A stretch of 64,000 bases of DNA. Origin: Pseudopyrenochaeta lycopersici (lineage: Eukaryota; Ascomycota; Dothideomycetes; Pleosporales; Pseudopyrenochaetaceae). Positions 34,797 to 47,138 of the stretch are shown here, piece after piece. The translations under genes were made by a program, and so were the position numbers. The DNA lies in assembly GCA_003313425.1 (NCBI GenBank), contig NHZP01000005.1, forward strand, positions 1,054,001 through 1,118,000, given 5' to 3'. How positions within the stretch are numbered: position 1 is the first letter of the stretch; the number at the start of each line of letters is the position of its first letter. Below the pieces are notes generated by a model, which was given only the letters and a program-made list of their open reading frames with translations, was not told the DNA's origin and did not search any database.

Positions 34797-36951
34797 CTAG
34801 AACAGATACTTGACTACAAATTCTCTTACAGTATTAAAATATAATCCAAAACCAGCAAGACTCCCGGTTGTTTGAACAATTACCCTACGCTTGCTACCAT
34901 CGACCTTGGCTGCTAACATTTCATCAATGTCCTTTTCTACGACCGTTGGTACATTAGCCGAATCTTTATAGTATACAACAACCTTGAAGCCGATGAGGTC
35001 ACCGATAGTCTGCGTTTCACCAGAACTGTTCATGACCTGAGTTTTGACCATCGTGAGGCGCATACCGGCCCAGTAGATGGTACTCCCTACGAGTAGGAGG
35101 CAGATGATGATTGGCCACCACCATCGGGGAATTGTGTCTTCATTGTGCGTTTTGCCGGCAAAAATGAGAATGAGGAGGTTGCCAAGAGCGAACAAAATGG
35201 GAACAGTATAGAGGAGCCAGTTCCAGCGGAAGAAAGTGAGTTTGTAATTGGAGTAGTCAGGGAGGGATTGCATGCGCTTTTGGAGCTTAAGCAGGCCGAG
35301 AGCAACAAAGACTATTACTGATCTCAGATACGATTCTATGATCTGTTAAAATGAGGACTTACTGCCGAAGAAAATATGCCCGTAGGTATAGAGGCCGATA
35401 GTGAAGGAATAGCTATCAGGAGTGGTCGGCGACGGAGCTGCCGCAATGAAGATGACGGATGTGATCCAGTGCAAAGCTAAAGCACCCTTTGGTGTTTTTT
35501 CGTCTGCTTGGAGATACCTCCAGAATGGTAGTATTCTTTGAATAGCTATTGACTGCTTGACTGTACGTTCTGTTAGTGTTGATATGGTGATGGAGAGCAA
35601 AGTTTTATACCTTTCGATGCAGTATACGTCACTGCAATCACGTTACCAAATGCAGATAACGCCATGCATATCTTGAATGCTGTTGACGCTCCAAAGACCT
35701 TCGGGGCAAATTTAAGTGCAATAGCGAGGTCAGAATTCGGTCCTGTGAGCGTATCGTAGTCGAGGACGCGGTACTGCAAGTGTATTAGTCAGTCTGATAA
35801 TTAGCTTGTCCATAACAAGAAATACGCACGAAAGCCACTGTTACCAGCACGTAAAGTATCCAAACAGTCGTTACACCTAGTAAAGCACCAATATTGAGCG
35901 TCCGCCGTGATGTTCGACCTTCAATAGCCCGTATTTCTCCTGCCACATAGTTTGAGTTCTCCCACCCCTGGTATGAATAAAAAATCATTACCATGCCAGC
36001 CATACCGTCGGTTGCAGATGCCGTATGACCCGGGTCGTTCCATTCTGAGCCATGCTTCCCACTGTACCTCATTCCTGCTACGAAGATCACCAAGAGCAAG
36101 ATCGTTTTATACCAAGCAACGAGCTTGTTAAGGAATAGACCAGCTCTGCTTGAAAACCAATGGATTAGACAAACCAGTGTGACAACGGAGATTGCAATGT
36201 AACGAATCAGGCGAGGATCAAGTTCGTTGCTCTCCTCTAGTTCAGGCATAGCGGAGATGAGAATATGCTTTGCAAATTGAATTGAGTTGCCATAAGAGTT
36301 CGCGAGAAGAAGGAAATATCCCGAGAAGAGGATGGTAGCAAGGAGCTCGGGGCGGCGATATATCTCATCGAGATACACAAGTTCGCCGCCATTGAATGGC
36401 AACGCGTTTCCGAACTCGAGATAGACGAGCAAGAACATCAATGTCCAGAATCCACCAATCGTCCATAGGGCAACGCTCAGTCCTTTCGATCTTGTTGATA
36501 ACAACACAGCCCCTGGAGTCGTGAAGATGCCAGTGCCAATCTGTTTGTTCAAGATCAAAGCTGCAACGTCTAATATGGTCAGGTTTGTTCTAGGTACTGC
36601 TGCCTTATTCTCATCCCAATCGCCCAGATCAGGTCTCCGCGAACCTTGACTAGAGGGATCTGAATCGATACGAGGATTTCCGCGTCCTGAATCATGAACA
36701 TTTCGAATATTTGCTTCCGCCGTTGCTTTTATGACCCCTGATGAAATGGCTGTGACGTGCGAGGATGAATCAATAGACTGCTTGCCAGTGCTTGGTCCTG
36801 GACTGTATCGTTCTTGGGGTCTGTCATTCCGTGACCCAGGAGCTGAGTGTGAGCGGATTGATGATGCGTTGGCAACTGGAAGACGAGGTGCCCGAGGTAG
36901 CTCGCTCCTTTCTGGCGTCAAGTGACTGTTATAGAAAGGGATATGCGACAT
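34797..36951 (-). CDS. LAT/APC-type amino-acid permease (methionine-permease-like)
   Basis: Exons 35830-36951, 35611-35773, 35363-35560 and 34797-35317 give 667 aa; three introns of 45-56 nt in consistent phases. Residues 1 to about 125 are a hydrophilic Ser/Pro/Arg-rich cytosolic tail. About 12 hydrophobic segments follow. NKQIGTGIFTTPGAVL in the first TM is the APC substrate-binding glycine region, and the YQGWENSNYVAGEIR loop is typical of fungal Mup1/LAT-like transporters. It should take up amino acids across the plasma membrane in symport with protons. The C-terminus ends without a long tail. The specific substrate is not readable. Confidence 0.9.
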
Positions 36952-38309
36952 CTTGCTCGCTGATTCACGTAAAACTAGTGCTCGCAGCGCCGAAGAGTAA
37001 ATTGAATTCTTGCGTTGTGGCTTGGGAGAGAGTAATTGAGATAGATTATGGCAAGGCTCAGGCTACGTTGTTTCATTAGCTTTTCGCATGATGAATTTAG
37101 GAATGAAAGTACGTCAAGTAGAAGCAAGGCCTTACTTTTGTATGAAACCAAGTATCAGCCCACCAGCTACCTCCAATTTAGCTGACTGATTTAGTTTTCC
37201 AAAGGCTGAATTGTTGCGACATCATCAGTAAAGTAGCCCTGGCAAGGGTGTGATCAAATACGAGATACTCGCATGTATTGATGTTCCAAGATCTGCCACG
37301 CCCTCAGCCCCCACCATTTTGTCCTCCGAGTATGCAGCGCTCCCACCCACACTCTGCCTTACTCCGCCGGGCCAATATTGCATGAGCTTGTAGGCAACAA
37401 CAATTTGCATGCGTGACCCTCGCGCTTATGCCGACGCCCTGCCACTGACTCAAGGGAGGTCCTTTAGCAAGCCCCGATACTTGTCCTCTACCATTCTGCC
37501 TGCCTGCCTTGCCTTCCGCCAACTTAAAAGCACACCAAATCAATCAGCGGTAGCTACGTCCACGCTTCCTCGAATTCGCCCCGGCACATTAACGCGAGTT
37601 CCGCGGATGTGCCATGGCAGACTCCACAACCGAGCGATACCACATTCAAGTGATCAGCCAGAGGTACCAGTAAAGCCATCCAGTGAGGCGACATAAGGCT
37701 GAAAACATCAAGGTATATTCGAAGGAACATATTCGAGAACTATGTAAATTCACATATTGATCGATTTGGTGCCCAGTGGAGATACACCGTACGTGCTATC
37801 CAGGACCTGCTGCGAAGCAAATACTTACTTCCAGCGCAAGTGGGCCCGTGATAACAAAGTATCATTCACAGCCTTGCAAAGATTGACTGACGTACGTCGA
37901 ATTTTGGGATCTACAAACCTAGCACAAGGGAACTAACCCAAGCAAGGAGGAGCTTGATCAGCTCCAGGAGGCAAGTCAACGTGCCAACGCACCTGCAAAC
38001 CAGAGCTTGTTCGTAGATTGATGGGGGGACAAGGTCTGACGGGGAATGGGCCAGCATGCTGAGGCGCAGCCACAAGATAGCCTAACGTAAAACTGCGCCC
38101 TTGTCAAGCGCCATTTATTGTGGCTGCTGCAAACCGGTGACGAGCTGCGTGGGCGGACCAGTGATTGAAGGGATTTGTACATATCACTTTATAATCGAGA
38201 TGACTTTACCCAAAATTGCCCTACACTTCTCACCTCCTCTAAAAGGGCTCAGACTCTTTTCTGTAACCGGAAGTCGGCCCTGTATCGTTTATTGTTGCCA
38301 TTTTCAGTT
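36952..38309. other. Divergent intergenic region
   Basis: Between the permease (minus) and the CorA-like gene (plus). Short overlapping frames only; no repeat or RNA recognised. Confidence 0.5.
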
Positions 38310-40005
38310 ATGGCGGTTACCCTCCGTCCGACATCATTGACTGAGCAGCCTTGCGATCCCTACATCTTTGATACCTGCCATTTTGAGAGTCTTTTGAATG
38401 ATAACTCGAAGCGTACTCTTGTCCCAGATGAGGAACTGCAAGTCAAGTTGATAGAGGCCGGAGTCAGAGGTAAGAATGTCGCTTCCTCAATAGAAACAGT
38501 ATGTGCTGATTAGCGACATCCGTAGATTGGATCTTTACGAATGTTAGCGACTTGAACACATATTTACAAACTACTCAATTTAAAGGAACGCGAATAATGT
38601 AAATTTTTGCTTTCAGGTGTAGGGGCGTTTGACTTATGAAGGTAGATTGGTGCCACAGCGCTTCTCTTGGGATCGCTTGACCGTTTCCGAGAATGCACTC
38701 CGGAGTCTCATCCACCATTACAACATTTTTCCGGCTTTCATTGACGTAGTATGCGCATTCGGAAAATTGACTTCGGAGACCAGTGACTCGCTCGGTGGCT
38801 GCTACAGTTGGCAAAGGGGCAGTGTATCCGGTGAGTACTTCAGCATTACGAAAACGCATGGCTAATCATCTCTAGAGTTGTGCTATCTTCTGAAAAATGT
38901 AGAAAAACACGGACGTGAAGGTTCTGACGAGCCCTGGTCAATAAGACAGCTGGGAGTGTATCACCAGCATGATTCGGCAACGGGGAATGATACTTTCATC
39001 ATTCTTAACCCGATGATGTCTTTCCAGCAACGCCTCAAGGATGCCAGGGCTAAGACAGGGTTATTACCAACATGGCGAGATATCCACAACCTAGCTTTGT
39101 CGCACTCAACATGGCAGTGGCGATGGTATCTGACGTTTTGGGAATCAAAGCTGGCGGACTTGGTATGTTGACTTCTGTAGACGAAGCATTCGACAAAAAC
39201 TTCAACTAAAGCAACTGGTAGATATCAAAAGCCCATGTATCTCGTGTCGAAGGTCGTAGAAAGCTCGAGAAAATGCCGGTGTTGACCATCGAATATTCTG
39301 ATTTCCAGGATGTGCAAGTCATTCATGATAGAATGAACGCAGCGAAGTACATCTTAGGCTCAAATACCAGCATTTGTACTAAAGCCAAAGATACCCTCCT
39401 CGGAAGTCCAAATGTAGATCTCTTCCTAGGGGAGCTGAAACTTCAGTCTGCTCGGGTAGACAATCTGCTTGAGCGAGCGAGGAGCGGTTCAAGCTTGGTA
39501 CGTTAGATCCACAGCGTATGTCAAATGGCCGCTAACAAACAGAAAGATGCAAGATATCATCTCTTTCCGCGGACTTGACTCTCTGAAGACAAGCAGCGAG
39601 AATTCGAACGAAATGGCCAGATTGGCTGATATCGACAGCAAGAATATGGTCAAACTAACAACCAAGTCGCAGAGAGATGCCTCAACATTAAAAAAAGTAA
39701 CATGGTTGACATCGATATATCTTCCAGCCTCATTCGTCTCGGTAAGTTGGAAAGATCAATAGTATTATATCATTGCAAGAGCTAACATGGCCTAGCAATT
39801 CCTAAGTATGGGCTATATTACAGTAAACTCGAAAGTCAGCCCGGCGTCGTTGAATTTCTCCTCTGAAATGTGGATTTTTGTTGTGCTCACGGTGCTGCTT
39901 CTTACAATAACGTTTGGCGGGTGGCTGTGCCTCGGCGTTCCTAAGGAGAGAAGATGGTGGCGGAAGGTGCAACGCCAACATCAGGCAGCAGACGAGAAAG
40001 TGTGA
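38310..40005 (+). CDS. CorA-like two-TM protein (fungal-specific group)
   Basis: Six exons (38310-38498, 38623-38830, 38876-39162, 39222-39497, 39547-39741, 39796-40005) give 454 aa. The N-terminal domain is the fungal type (SWDRLTVSENALRSLIHHYN, then ELCYLLKNVEKHGR, WSIRQLGVYHQHD). A long helical region follows (ERARSGSSL, RGLDSLKTSSEN, STLKKVTWLTSIYLPASFVSQ, quoted in part), then two TM helices near the C-terminus, as in CorA/ZntB. The Gly-Met-Asn signature that forms the ion filter is replaced by SMGYI, so Mg transport is doubtful. The exon-1 donor, the first acceptor and the exon-5 acceptor (AAG) were chosen by frame and homology and are the least certain points. These proteins are expanded in filamentous fungi and mostly uncharacterised. 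The kinase gene starts 453 bp downstream on the same strand. Confidence 0.82.
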
Positions 40006-40458
40006 ACGGCGACCGGGTCAATCAAGACGCCAAGCTGATTCGATATCGCCGAGGATGCAAGGGGGAGGGCTGTGCGCTGTGGCTTTTTGCAGTAAACTGA
40101 TCTGTATTCCCATTGGCTATCTTGGTCAGCGCCCGACCGAATTGATAAGATCACTTTCAAATGTGCCCCATCTTTAGTCCTCCGCCTTTTCGCCTCATTT
40201 TTTACTCACTTTTGGGATGGTAAAGGCAGGCACAGCCTGATTCCTTCAACCAGCAAAAATTGACTATGCCCACCTCTACGTCCGTCATTCGTCCTTCCCC
40301 TTCTACCCGCTGCCAGTGCTGAGCCGCAGATGCTGCGCACGTGCTCTCCCGTCCTAAGCAGGCTGCCCTTAGTATTCTTACTCCAGCGATGTTCCTTGTG
40401 CCTGTCGTTTAACGACCTCCCTTGGTAGTGATTGACAGAGCGACTGAGGCTCTTTAAA
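40006..40458. other. Intergenic between the CorA-like and kinase genes
   Basis: 453 bp with no gene. It holds the 3'UTR of one gene and the promoter of the next. No shared motif with the CorA-like promoter was seen by eye. Confidence 0.45.
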
Positions 40459-43400
40459 ATGCCCGAGACGTGCAGGCGTGCGCGCGACGAGATCGAAGAC
40501 CTACAATTCGAGGATGGGTCCAAATCTTTTTTCCCTCTTGATCGCCTGCGAAGCTATCTGAAATTTCCAAAAATTAAAGAAATCTTACTTTGTAGCTGCG
40601 CCCAGTGTGAAGAAGACTTGCGACTGTTCAAAAGCCAGACAGACCGGGAAACATACGTCAACCACATAATGGGAGGGAGGTATGACCCCAGCAACTTAAC
40701 CCAGACCTACTACAGCGTTTTCGGCCTGCTTGTTTATGTTGAACATCCCCTGTGTACGTAACGTTATTGTCCGAATTCCATTTAAGAGATGAACTAACTA
40801 TAAACCTTCACCAATAGTCATTATCGGCTTTTTGGACAGAAATTGTAGCGACCATTTTCTCGAATCTTGGGTAACGCACACCTCACTCTTCTCCCGAGAA
40901 AATCTCAAGCAATACACAGGCGAGTTTAAGAGGGACCCACTCAGATTTGAAAGATTCGCAAAGAGATTCGCTTCCAATCTTCCCAAATTCGCGGTGCCAC
41001 ACCTAGAATCGGAGCGATTCTCGCAGTTTGATGCTAGTGTCGTGCTCCCATTCATAGAGGAGACGGAGATCGGGAAAAGAATAAACGACGAAGGTCACTT
41101 GACATCTGAAGGTGCAAATGGAAAAGTATTCGCATTTAAAATATATCGAGAGTATAACAAGTTCCCAGTAAGGAGTTATCTATCATGCTTAAGTTTACGC
41201 ACTGATTAGGCGCAGAATATTGGATCTCGTGCCGAATTTGCAAGAAAGCGAATCGAAACCAGCCAGCCTTTAGCATTCCTGGAACGTTCGAACATTCATT
41301 ATGTTCAGCGGTTTCGAGACGATCACATAGTCAAGCTCATCAAAGCTTACGGCCACGGCGAGTCAATTAACCTCGTTTTTCCAAGAGCCTGGACAAATCT
41401 CGATCATCTACTCCGTGATCCGGTGTTTCGATACGGCGAGAAAAGAGGGGCGAGGCTGGAGTTAGCTAACGCGTGGAAGCAGTTGCTCGGGATTGCCAGA
41501 GCACTGAAGAAGATCCAGGGATTCGGAGATGGTGCTGACAGTAGAGGAGGCGGAAATGTCGAAGATCGATTGTGCATTCACTTCGATTTGAAACCAGACA
41601 ATATTCTTGTTGAAAGAGAAGATGGCAATTGGTTGATTACTGACTTCGGCCAAGCTGCGCTTACACAGCGTCGACGAGGCACGACTCCTCGCATAGGCGG
41701 ACACTTTGGGACGGATGCGTACGCGCCGCCCGAGATTGAGGATACAAACATGGAATTCGGCCGCGCCTATGATATCTGGTCGCTGGGCTGTATCATGCTT
41801 GAGGTGACTACTTTCATGGTCATTGGCTACGCTGGTTTGAAAGGTGTTGGCCAATTCATAGGCCTAGACCAGGCACGTCAAGCTATGCCGACCTGGGTAA
41901 GAGGGAGCGACGAGCGGTTTTGTACGTAGGGACCACTCTTCATGTGAAGCACACGCTGACTTTATATCACTGATTCAAGTCTACCAAGAAAAACCAAACG
42001 GAGCGTATGTCGTCAAGAAAGAAATCCGCGAGTTCATGGCCAGCCTTGAGAAGCGACATGCTCGATCGTCAGAGAGTAGTGACGAGAGCAAGATATTTCT
42101 GAACAAGGTTCTAGATCTTATCAGTCGTATGCTGAACCCTGTCGTCCAAGACAGGGTGGATATCTCCAGGGTTGTCGATACCTTATCCAGTGCTCTAAAG
42201 CGAGCAGCCGTCTGCGCTTCGGAAGCGACTGTGCACCATGTAATAGCCGCAAGCGATGAAACTATTCTTGGTGGACCTCAACTTAACCAAATAGGTCTCT
42301 TGCATTGGTCGGAAGAGAACAAGGAATGGGAGTCGTCAAACCTGGAAGTACTCGAGAACGAAGCGGGATTCATGCGTTTACATCGCTGGGCCCACGGACG
42401 CGTACCAAACAACATCAATTTTCGACGCAGCGATGTAAAAATAATTCCCCTGTACGCTTTTTGGGACCCAATGAATACGTACGACTCCAGGACCTGGATA
42501 AATTTTGTGTTCTTGAGCGCAAGCCGACGCTCAGAGGTTTCCGATGCCAAATTCTCTTTTGATGGGAACTCTGGTCTCGAAGAAGCGAGAATTGTCCAGT
42601 CAAAACTCACATCACAGAACATCGTGGGCAGTTTTGCCTTGAGTAATGTTGGATTCAGCAAGCCAGTATCGGTTAGCAATGCAATCAAAGGTTTGTGGCG
42701 TAAAATGAAATCCAGCGAAAAACTACTTCCTGCGCAAGATGACCAGAAATTCATGGAATTTGGCTCGGCAACCATACAAATCTGGGTCGAACAAGAAGAT
42801 GTAGTGGTGGCAAAGTTGATGCGTAGACAGTCGTTGGCGTCTCAAGCGACTGCCACTTCCCGATCAGTAAGAATTTTTGATGGAGATCAGCAGAAAGTGC
42901 GACCCTGTCGCGTTGCCATATATCTCCATGAGCAACGCTTTATCTGCACGATTAGGATCGATGTAAATTGGGTTCTAGAGGAGAGCGCTTCAGACAACAA
43001 AGTGCTCCTCTTTCGGCCTCATCCACTCAGCGGAAACAGACCTTTCTATGCCTCCTGGATCCGGCCAACACAGGAGGAGCTTGATACTGATTGCCCAGCG
43101 GGAATACCTTTGAGCCCAAAGGTGTTGTCATACTATGAAGACCTTGACTGTGTTGAAGTCGAGCAATTCCACTTAACATTTCTCAGTAATGGCGACCGTG
43201 AAGACTTCAAGTGGAAATTCTGGGAAGTGAAACGGGACTGGGACCTTGCACGACAAAAGCTGGAAAATACGATAGCAGTCAACCGAATGCCAGAGAAAAC
43301 ACCACGACAGCCTGATGGTGTCGGCTTGCTTCCGGTTCCAAGAACAAAGGTTCAGCTGACGGCACGATCAAGCCGTCCAGCTAGCTTTCAGTCTGCCTCC

Positions 43401-43538
43401 AGTGGAAGCGTAACTCGCAGCAGACATGATTCCACAATAGAAGACACAACAGCTACTAGACTAGATCCGGCTCGCCTCATGGTCCCAGATCCCCATTCCT
43501 TGAATAGGCGATCTACTGGAGGTATATGGCGAGGGTGA
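40459..43538 (+). CDS. Large protein kinase with unassigned C-terminal half
   Basis: Four exons (40459-40753, 40818-41167, 41216-41921, 41980-43538) give 969 aa. Residues 1 to about 180 are a helical N-terminal region (FPLDRLRSYLKFPKIKEIL...). The kinase domain runs about 185-500: SEGANGKVFAFKIYRE carries the P-loop-like Gly pair and the beta3 Lys; HFDLKPDN at 337-344 is the catalytic loop with Phe in place of the HRD Arg; DFG is at 358-360; then GTDAYAPPE and DIWSLGCIMLE. Asp339, Lys341 and Asn344 are kept, so activity is likely. The last ~470 residues have no domain I can name; a conserved-looking patch ends DREDFKWKFWEVKRDW, followed by a disordered Ser/Arg tail. This architecture occurs in fungal-specific kinase families often found near NLR-like or heterokaryon-incompatibility genes. 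Confidence 0.85.
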
Positions 43539-44621
43539 AGCAGGACGTAACTCGGGTCTTCGCTGTTTATCAAAAGCATGAGAAGATTTGGTCGTCGAAG
43601 TATTTGGAAATTGAAGGAAGCAACCAGTCATAGCTTTCGGACGCTCAAAGTTGAGTGAAAATGAACTTTGGCATTGAAAGTGCGTTTGCGGAAGTTTGGG
43701 CCGAGCGAAGCATGGTGGCGAGGAAGCACATCTGTGTCAGGATAGGCACACATATCCATCTACGATAGATGCCATCGATAGAGAGCAACTTCACCCATGA
43801 CAATCGACTCATGGGGAAGGTGACTGGGACAGAGGAAATTGGCCGGGGAGGGGAGGCAAAGAGGTAAGGAAAGTGGTACGAGAGCACAATTGCTGTCCGT
43901 AACACGGTACCAGTAGATTACTGAAATCCCTCACAGTTGGCTAATGTTGGATGAGCACAAACCCATTCTGACTACATATTCAGGAATTTGACAAATATTG
44001 TACTTCGATAAGTAGGACGAAAATGGCAGGTATATTGATTGAAATATAGGACAAACACTGTCGCTAGGCTCTACTTGACTATATACTTCATTGTCTTCTC
44101 TTTCAAACTAGAATAGATATTTTAAGCATGAAAATATATATCGAATTTCATACATTGCGGCTCAGCTAGCTTTGTTGTCAATTTCAGGATAAACATCTGG
44201 ATTTGAACGTCCTTGCGTAGGAATGGCTAATTCCTGTGTTCTGAGAGAAAACTGTGGCTCAAGAACAGCGGAAGACGCTTAGTCCATTCACAATAGAGTT
44301 GCAGTAGAACCTTTCCATAGTGCTTAGAATCTGATAAAATTTGATGATGCTATAACTAAAAACATAATTCAGTCTGTTAGAATCAAGTCAAGGTTAGGCT
44401 ATCCTAACTGCCAGAACTTGGTGCTTAGCTCCAGAAGACGAAGCAAACGATGCGAAAAGAAAATATAGTCATTACATCGCATTTGTGGTAATTTGATGCT
44501 ATAGCGGCGATGCGACATTGATCGTCAATCCTTCTTGATACAGAAGAATATCTCGCCTTAGAGATACAACGACCACGTTACGTAGCACTCTTAGGCCCTA
44601 CCAAGACAAGGACTTCATCGT
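43539..44621. other. AT-rich intergenic region
   Basis: About 1.1 kb between the convergent kinase and S41 peptidase genes. A short minus frame at 43645-43905 has no features. Nothing else seen. Confidence 0.5.
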
Positions 44622-47138
44622 CTACACTCGTATCATCGACCATGCAAGGATCGCGGCTATGAATGCCCATCCCCAGCGCCCTGTCATATTCCCATTAGCA
44701 CCACCTGTAAATTGCGGCGTCGACTGGTCTTGCAATGGGGTTGAACTTGGCGTCGCCGGCTCTGTTCCACTTCCTCCCTTCGTGATCGTTCCATCACCGC
44801 CTCTTAGCTGTCCACCTCCGCTAATACTCGTTTGATCCCCAGTACTGCCCTCTACACACTTACTCGTCTCATTCTTAAACATGCGATCGGCCACACCTTT
44901 CCACACTTCTGTGACGTCCGTGATCATCTCCATAGTGAAGAACATGCGGCAATCCGCTGCTTCATACATGAACTCCAGAGGTGTTCCTGAAGCGTCATTT
45001 TGGCGCATATTGTCTTTGAGATTGACGCCACCCGCCACACGGCCGCCTTGATACGCGGATCGTTTGAAAATTTGGGTAGCGAACGCCGTCTTGCCGAGAT
45101 CTTGAGTATCCCATTGCGCCTGTTGCTGTGGGCTTCCCAGGAAATAAGTGGCCTGCATGCGAAGCTGAATGTCATCCCAAGAGAAGACTTGGGCCCCCTT
45201 TGTTCCTCCCACACCTTGCATTGGTCCTGGCTGTGGCCTGCCACCAACAACGATAGTGCGCACAGCACCTTGGTTCTTGAGCAATTCAGAGGCAATCGCA
45301 CAAGTCGAGGAGCACATGCCATCTTGTAGCATGACCATATCCTGGGCTTGGAATGGCTGCGGTGTACTCGTCTCGTTCGCATTCTCTCCAAACCCAATGA
45401 CACTGAATCCATTGTACGAAGTGCTCACCCCATCACTGTAGTTATACCTCATCACCGTAGTGAAGGTATCACCATTAGCCTGCTCCGGACCAAAGAGTTG
45501 TTCCCAGCTCCCAATCGCCCGATTCTGCAGGTCAAGTTGGTGCTGATAATTGAACCCCGCTGTAATCGAAAAGATATCCCCCTGCGTGGTGCCCCTTCCA
45601 AATGCCTCTACAAATGCGGTTTGATTTTGCTGCGCGAAGGTCTTGTTGGCAATAAAGTCCTGGGTAATTTTACCAGCACTGTTAAGAGCATCATTGGCAC
45701 GGAAGCGTGTACCGCCGAAAGGATCTGCAGATGCTTGCGGGTAGACTTGTTTGAAAGTGTCGTAGCCGAGGATGGCATTGCCTCCACCATTTCCGCGTAG
45801 GTCAAAAATCATTTGGGTCTTGCCTGCTTGTTGCGACATGCGGATGAAGTCACGCATGGTGTTCTGGAAGCTCTGAACGTCGTCTGAAGAGTCGTATGAG
45901 GGGATGCTGAGGACAGCAACTTTCTAAGAAAAGTCAGCCAAGCACTTGGAAAAGTGGAAAGGACATACTTCATATCCCGCGCCATTAATGTAGTAGCCAC
46001 CGACAGCAAGATTCGGATTGATCAACTCGGCTTTTGGATAGCCAATGTGCGAAGGTGTAGGCGTAGCTACTGGAGTATTGCGGGTTGGGCTTCCGGTAGT
46101 TGTCGAAGTCGGAGCCGGTACGGCGACCACTGGCTGCGGTCCTGTGCAAAACCTCTGGAAAAAAGCTTGCCCACTATTGACGCCAGTGAAATTACCGAAG
46201 ACCACTGCAAGGTTCATCATCGAGAAAGTAGTTCCGTTGACGAACTCCATGGTCGTATTGGGACCTTGGTACTGTCCCGTTCTGAATGCTCCTAGGAAAG
46301 TGACCCCCGATGCGATAAGCGGTTGGGACGGGAATAGTGCATTCCAGCGAGTGTCAGCGTCGTGGAAGTCGGCCTCCGTGGAGGCATTGGCAAGGAAATC
46401 TTTGACACTAACTCCATTGATTGACTTCACTGGCGAAGGTCGGAATGAAGAATCATTGTTCGCTTTCAGGACATCGCGGTAGGTGTATATCTCTGGCATT
46501 TGCATTCCATCGGAGGACACTGATACCAGTTCTGTACCTGGCGGTCGTTGAAACTGCATTGCAGATGCAAGGATATCAGGTTGCCATGCAAAATGATTGT
46601 CATACCCAGACTTGAATAGATCCATCATGCTCATCTGGAAGTCATATTCGCTCTTGAAGCCACCTGCAGCGAGTTGAGCTTTCATGTTGTCCAGTTGGCC
46701 CATAATGTCGACAGGCTCCTCGGTATATCCTTCTGGCGGATTCTTGAGATATGCGATGTTGGACTGCCACTTAACGTACAACTTCACATCATCGATCAAC
46801 TTTGCGTTGCCAGCTTTGTCGAGAGGCACTGACTGTAAACATTGCACCCCCAGTTCTGCGGGAACGACTTTCCGGGCTCCAGAAGGTAATGCTGCTAGAG
46901 CGCTGTTAACGACTGCACATGGCTCCTGCCCGTTGGCGGCAGATGGCGTTGTTGAATTCGATGACTGCGCTGTTATTGTGATTGTAGTGTTCTCTACTGC
47001 TGCCATCATCACATCAACCTCCGCCATTAGTTCGTCCATGTCAATCTCTGGAAAATCTGGCACGCCATACATCCACGGATGAGGATTCGCAGCTGAGAGG
47101 CCGCAGTATGCGCCAAAAAGCAGGAAAAAAAAATGCAT
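44622..47138 (-). CDS. Secreted S41-family (tail-specific/CPAF-like) peptidase, GPI-anchored
   Basis: Exons 45969-47138 and 44622-45923 (45-nt intron) give 823 aa. A signal peptide (MHFFFLLFGAYCGLSAA) starts the protein. The first ~390 residues hold a Cys-containing N-terminal domain and a PDZ-like part (SPVKSINGVSVKDFL). The S41 domain follows: KTQMIFDLRGNGGGN, then QDGMCSSTCAIASELLKNQG with the putative nucleophile Ser at about 595 or 596, and VGGRPQPGPMQGVGGTKG. The last ~25 residues are a hydrophobic GPI-attachment signal after a Gly/Ser/Thr-rich spacer. It is therefore a cell-surface or wall protease. S41 members of this type are widespread in fungi; one group processes RiPP precursors, but no RiPP genes are nearby. 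Confidence 0.88.

Noticed and set aside
44622..47138. RiPP biosynthetic cluster around the S41 peptidase
   Set aside because: No UstY/DUF3328 protein, no repeat-type precursor, and no oxidase pair in the window.
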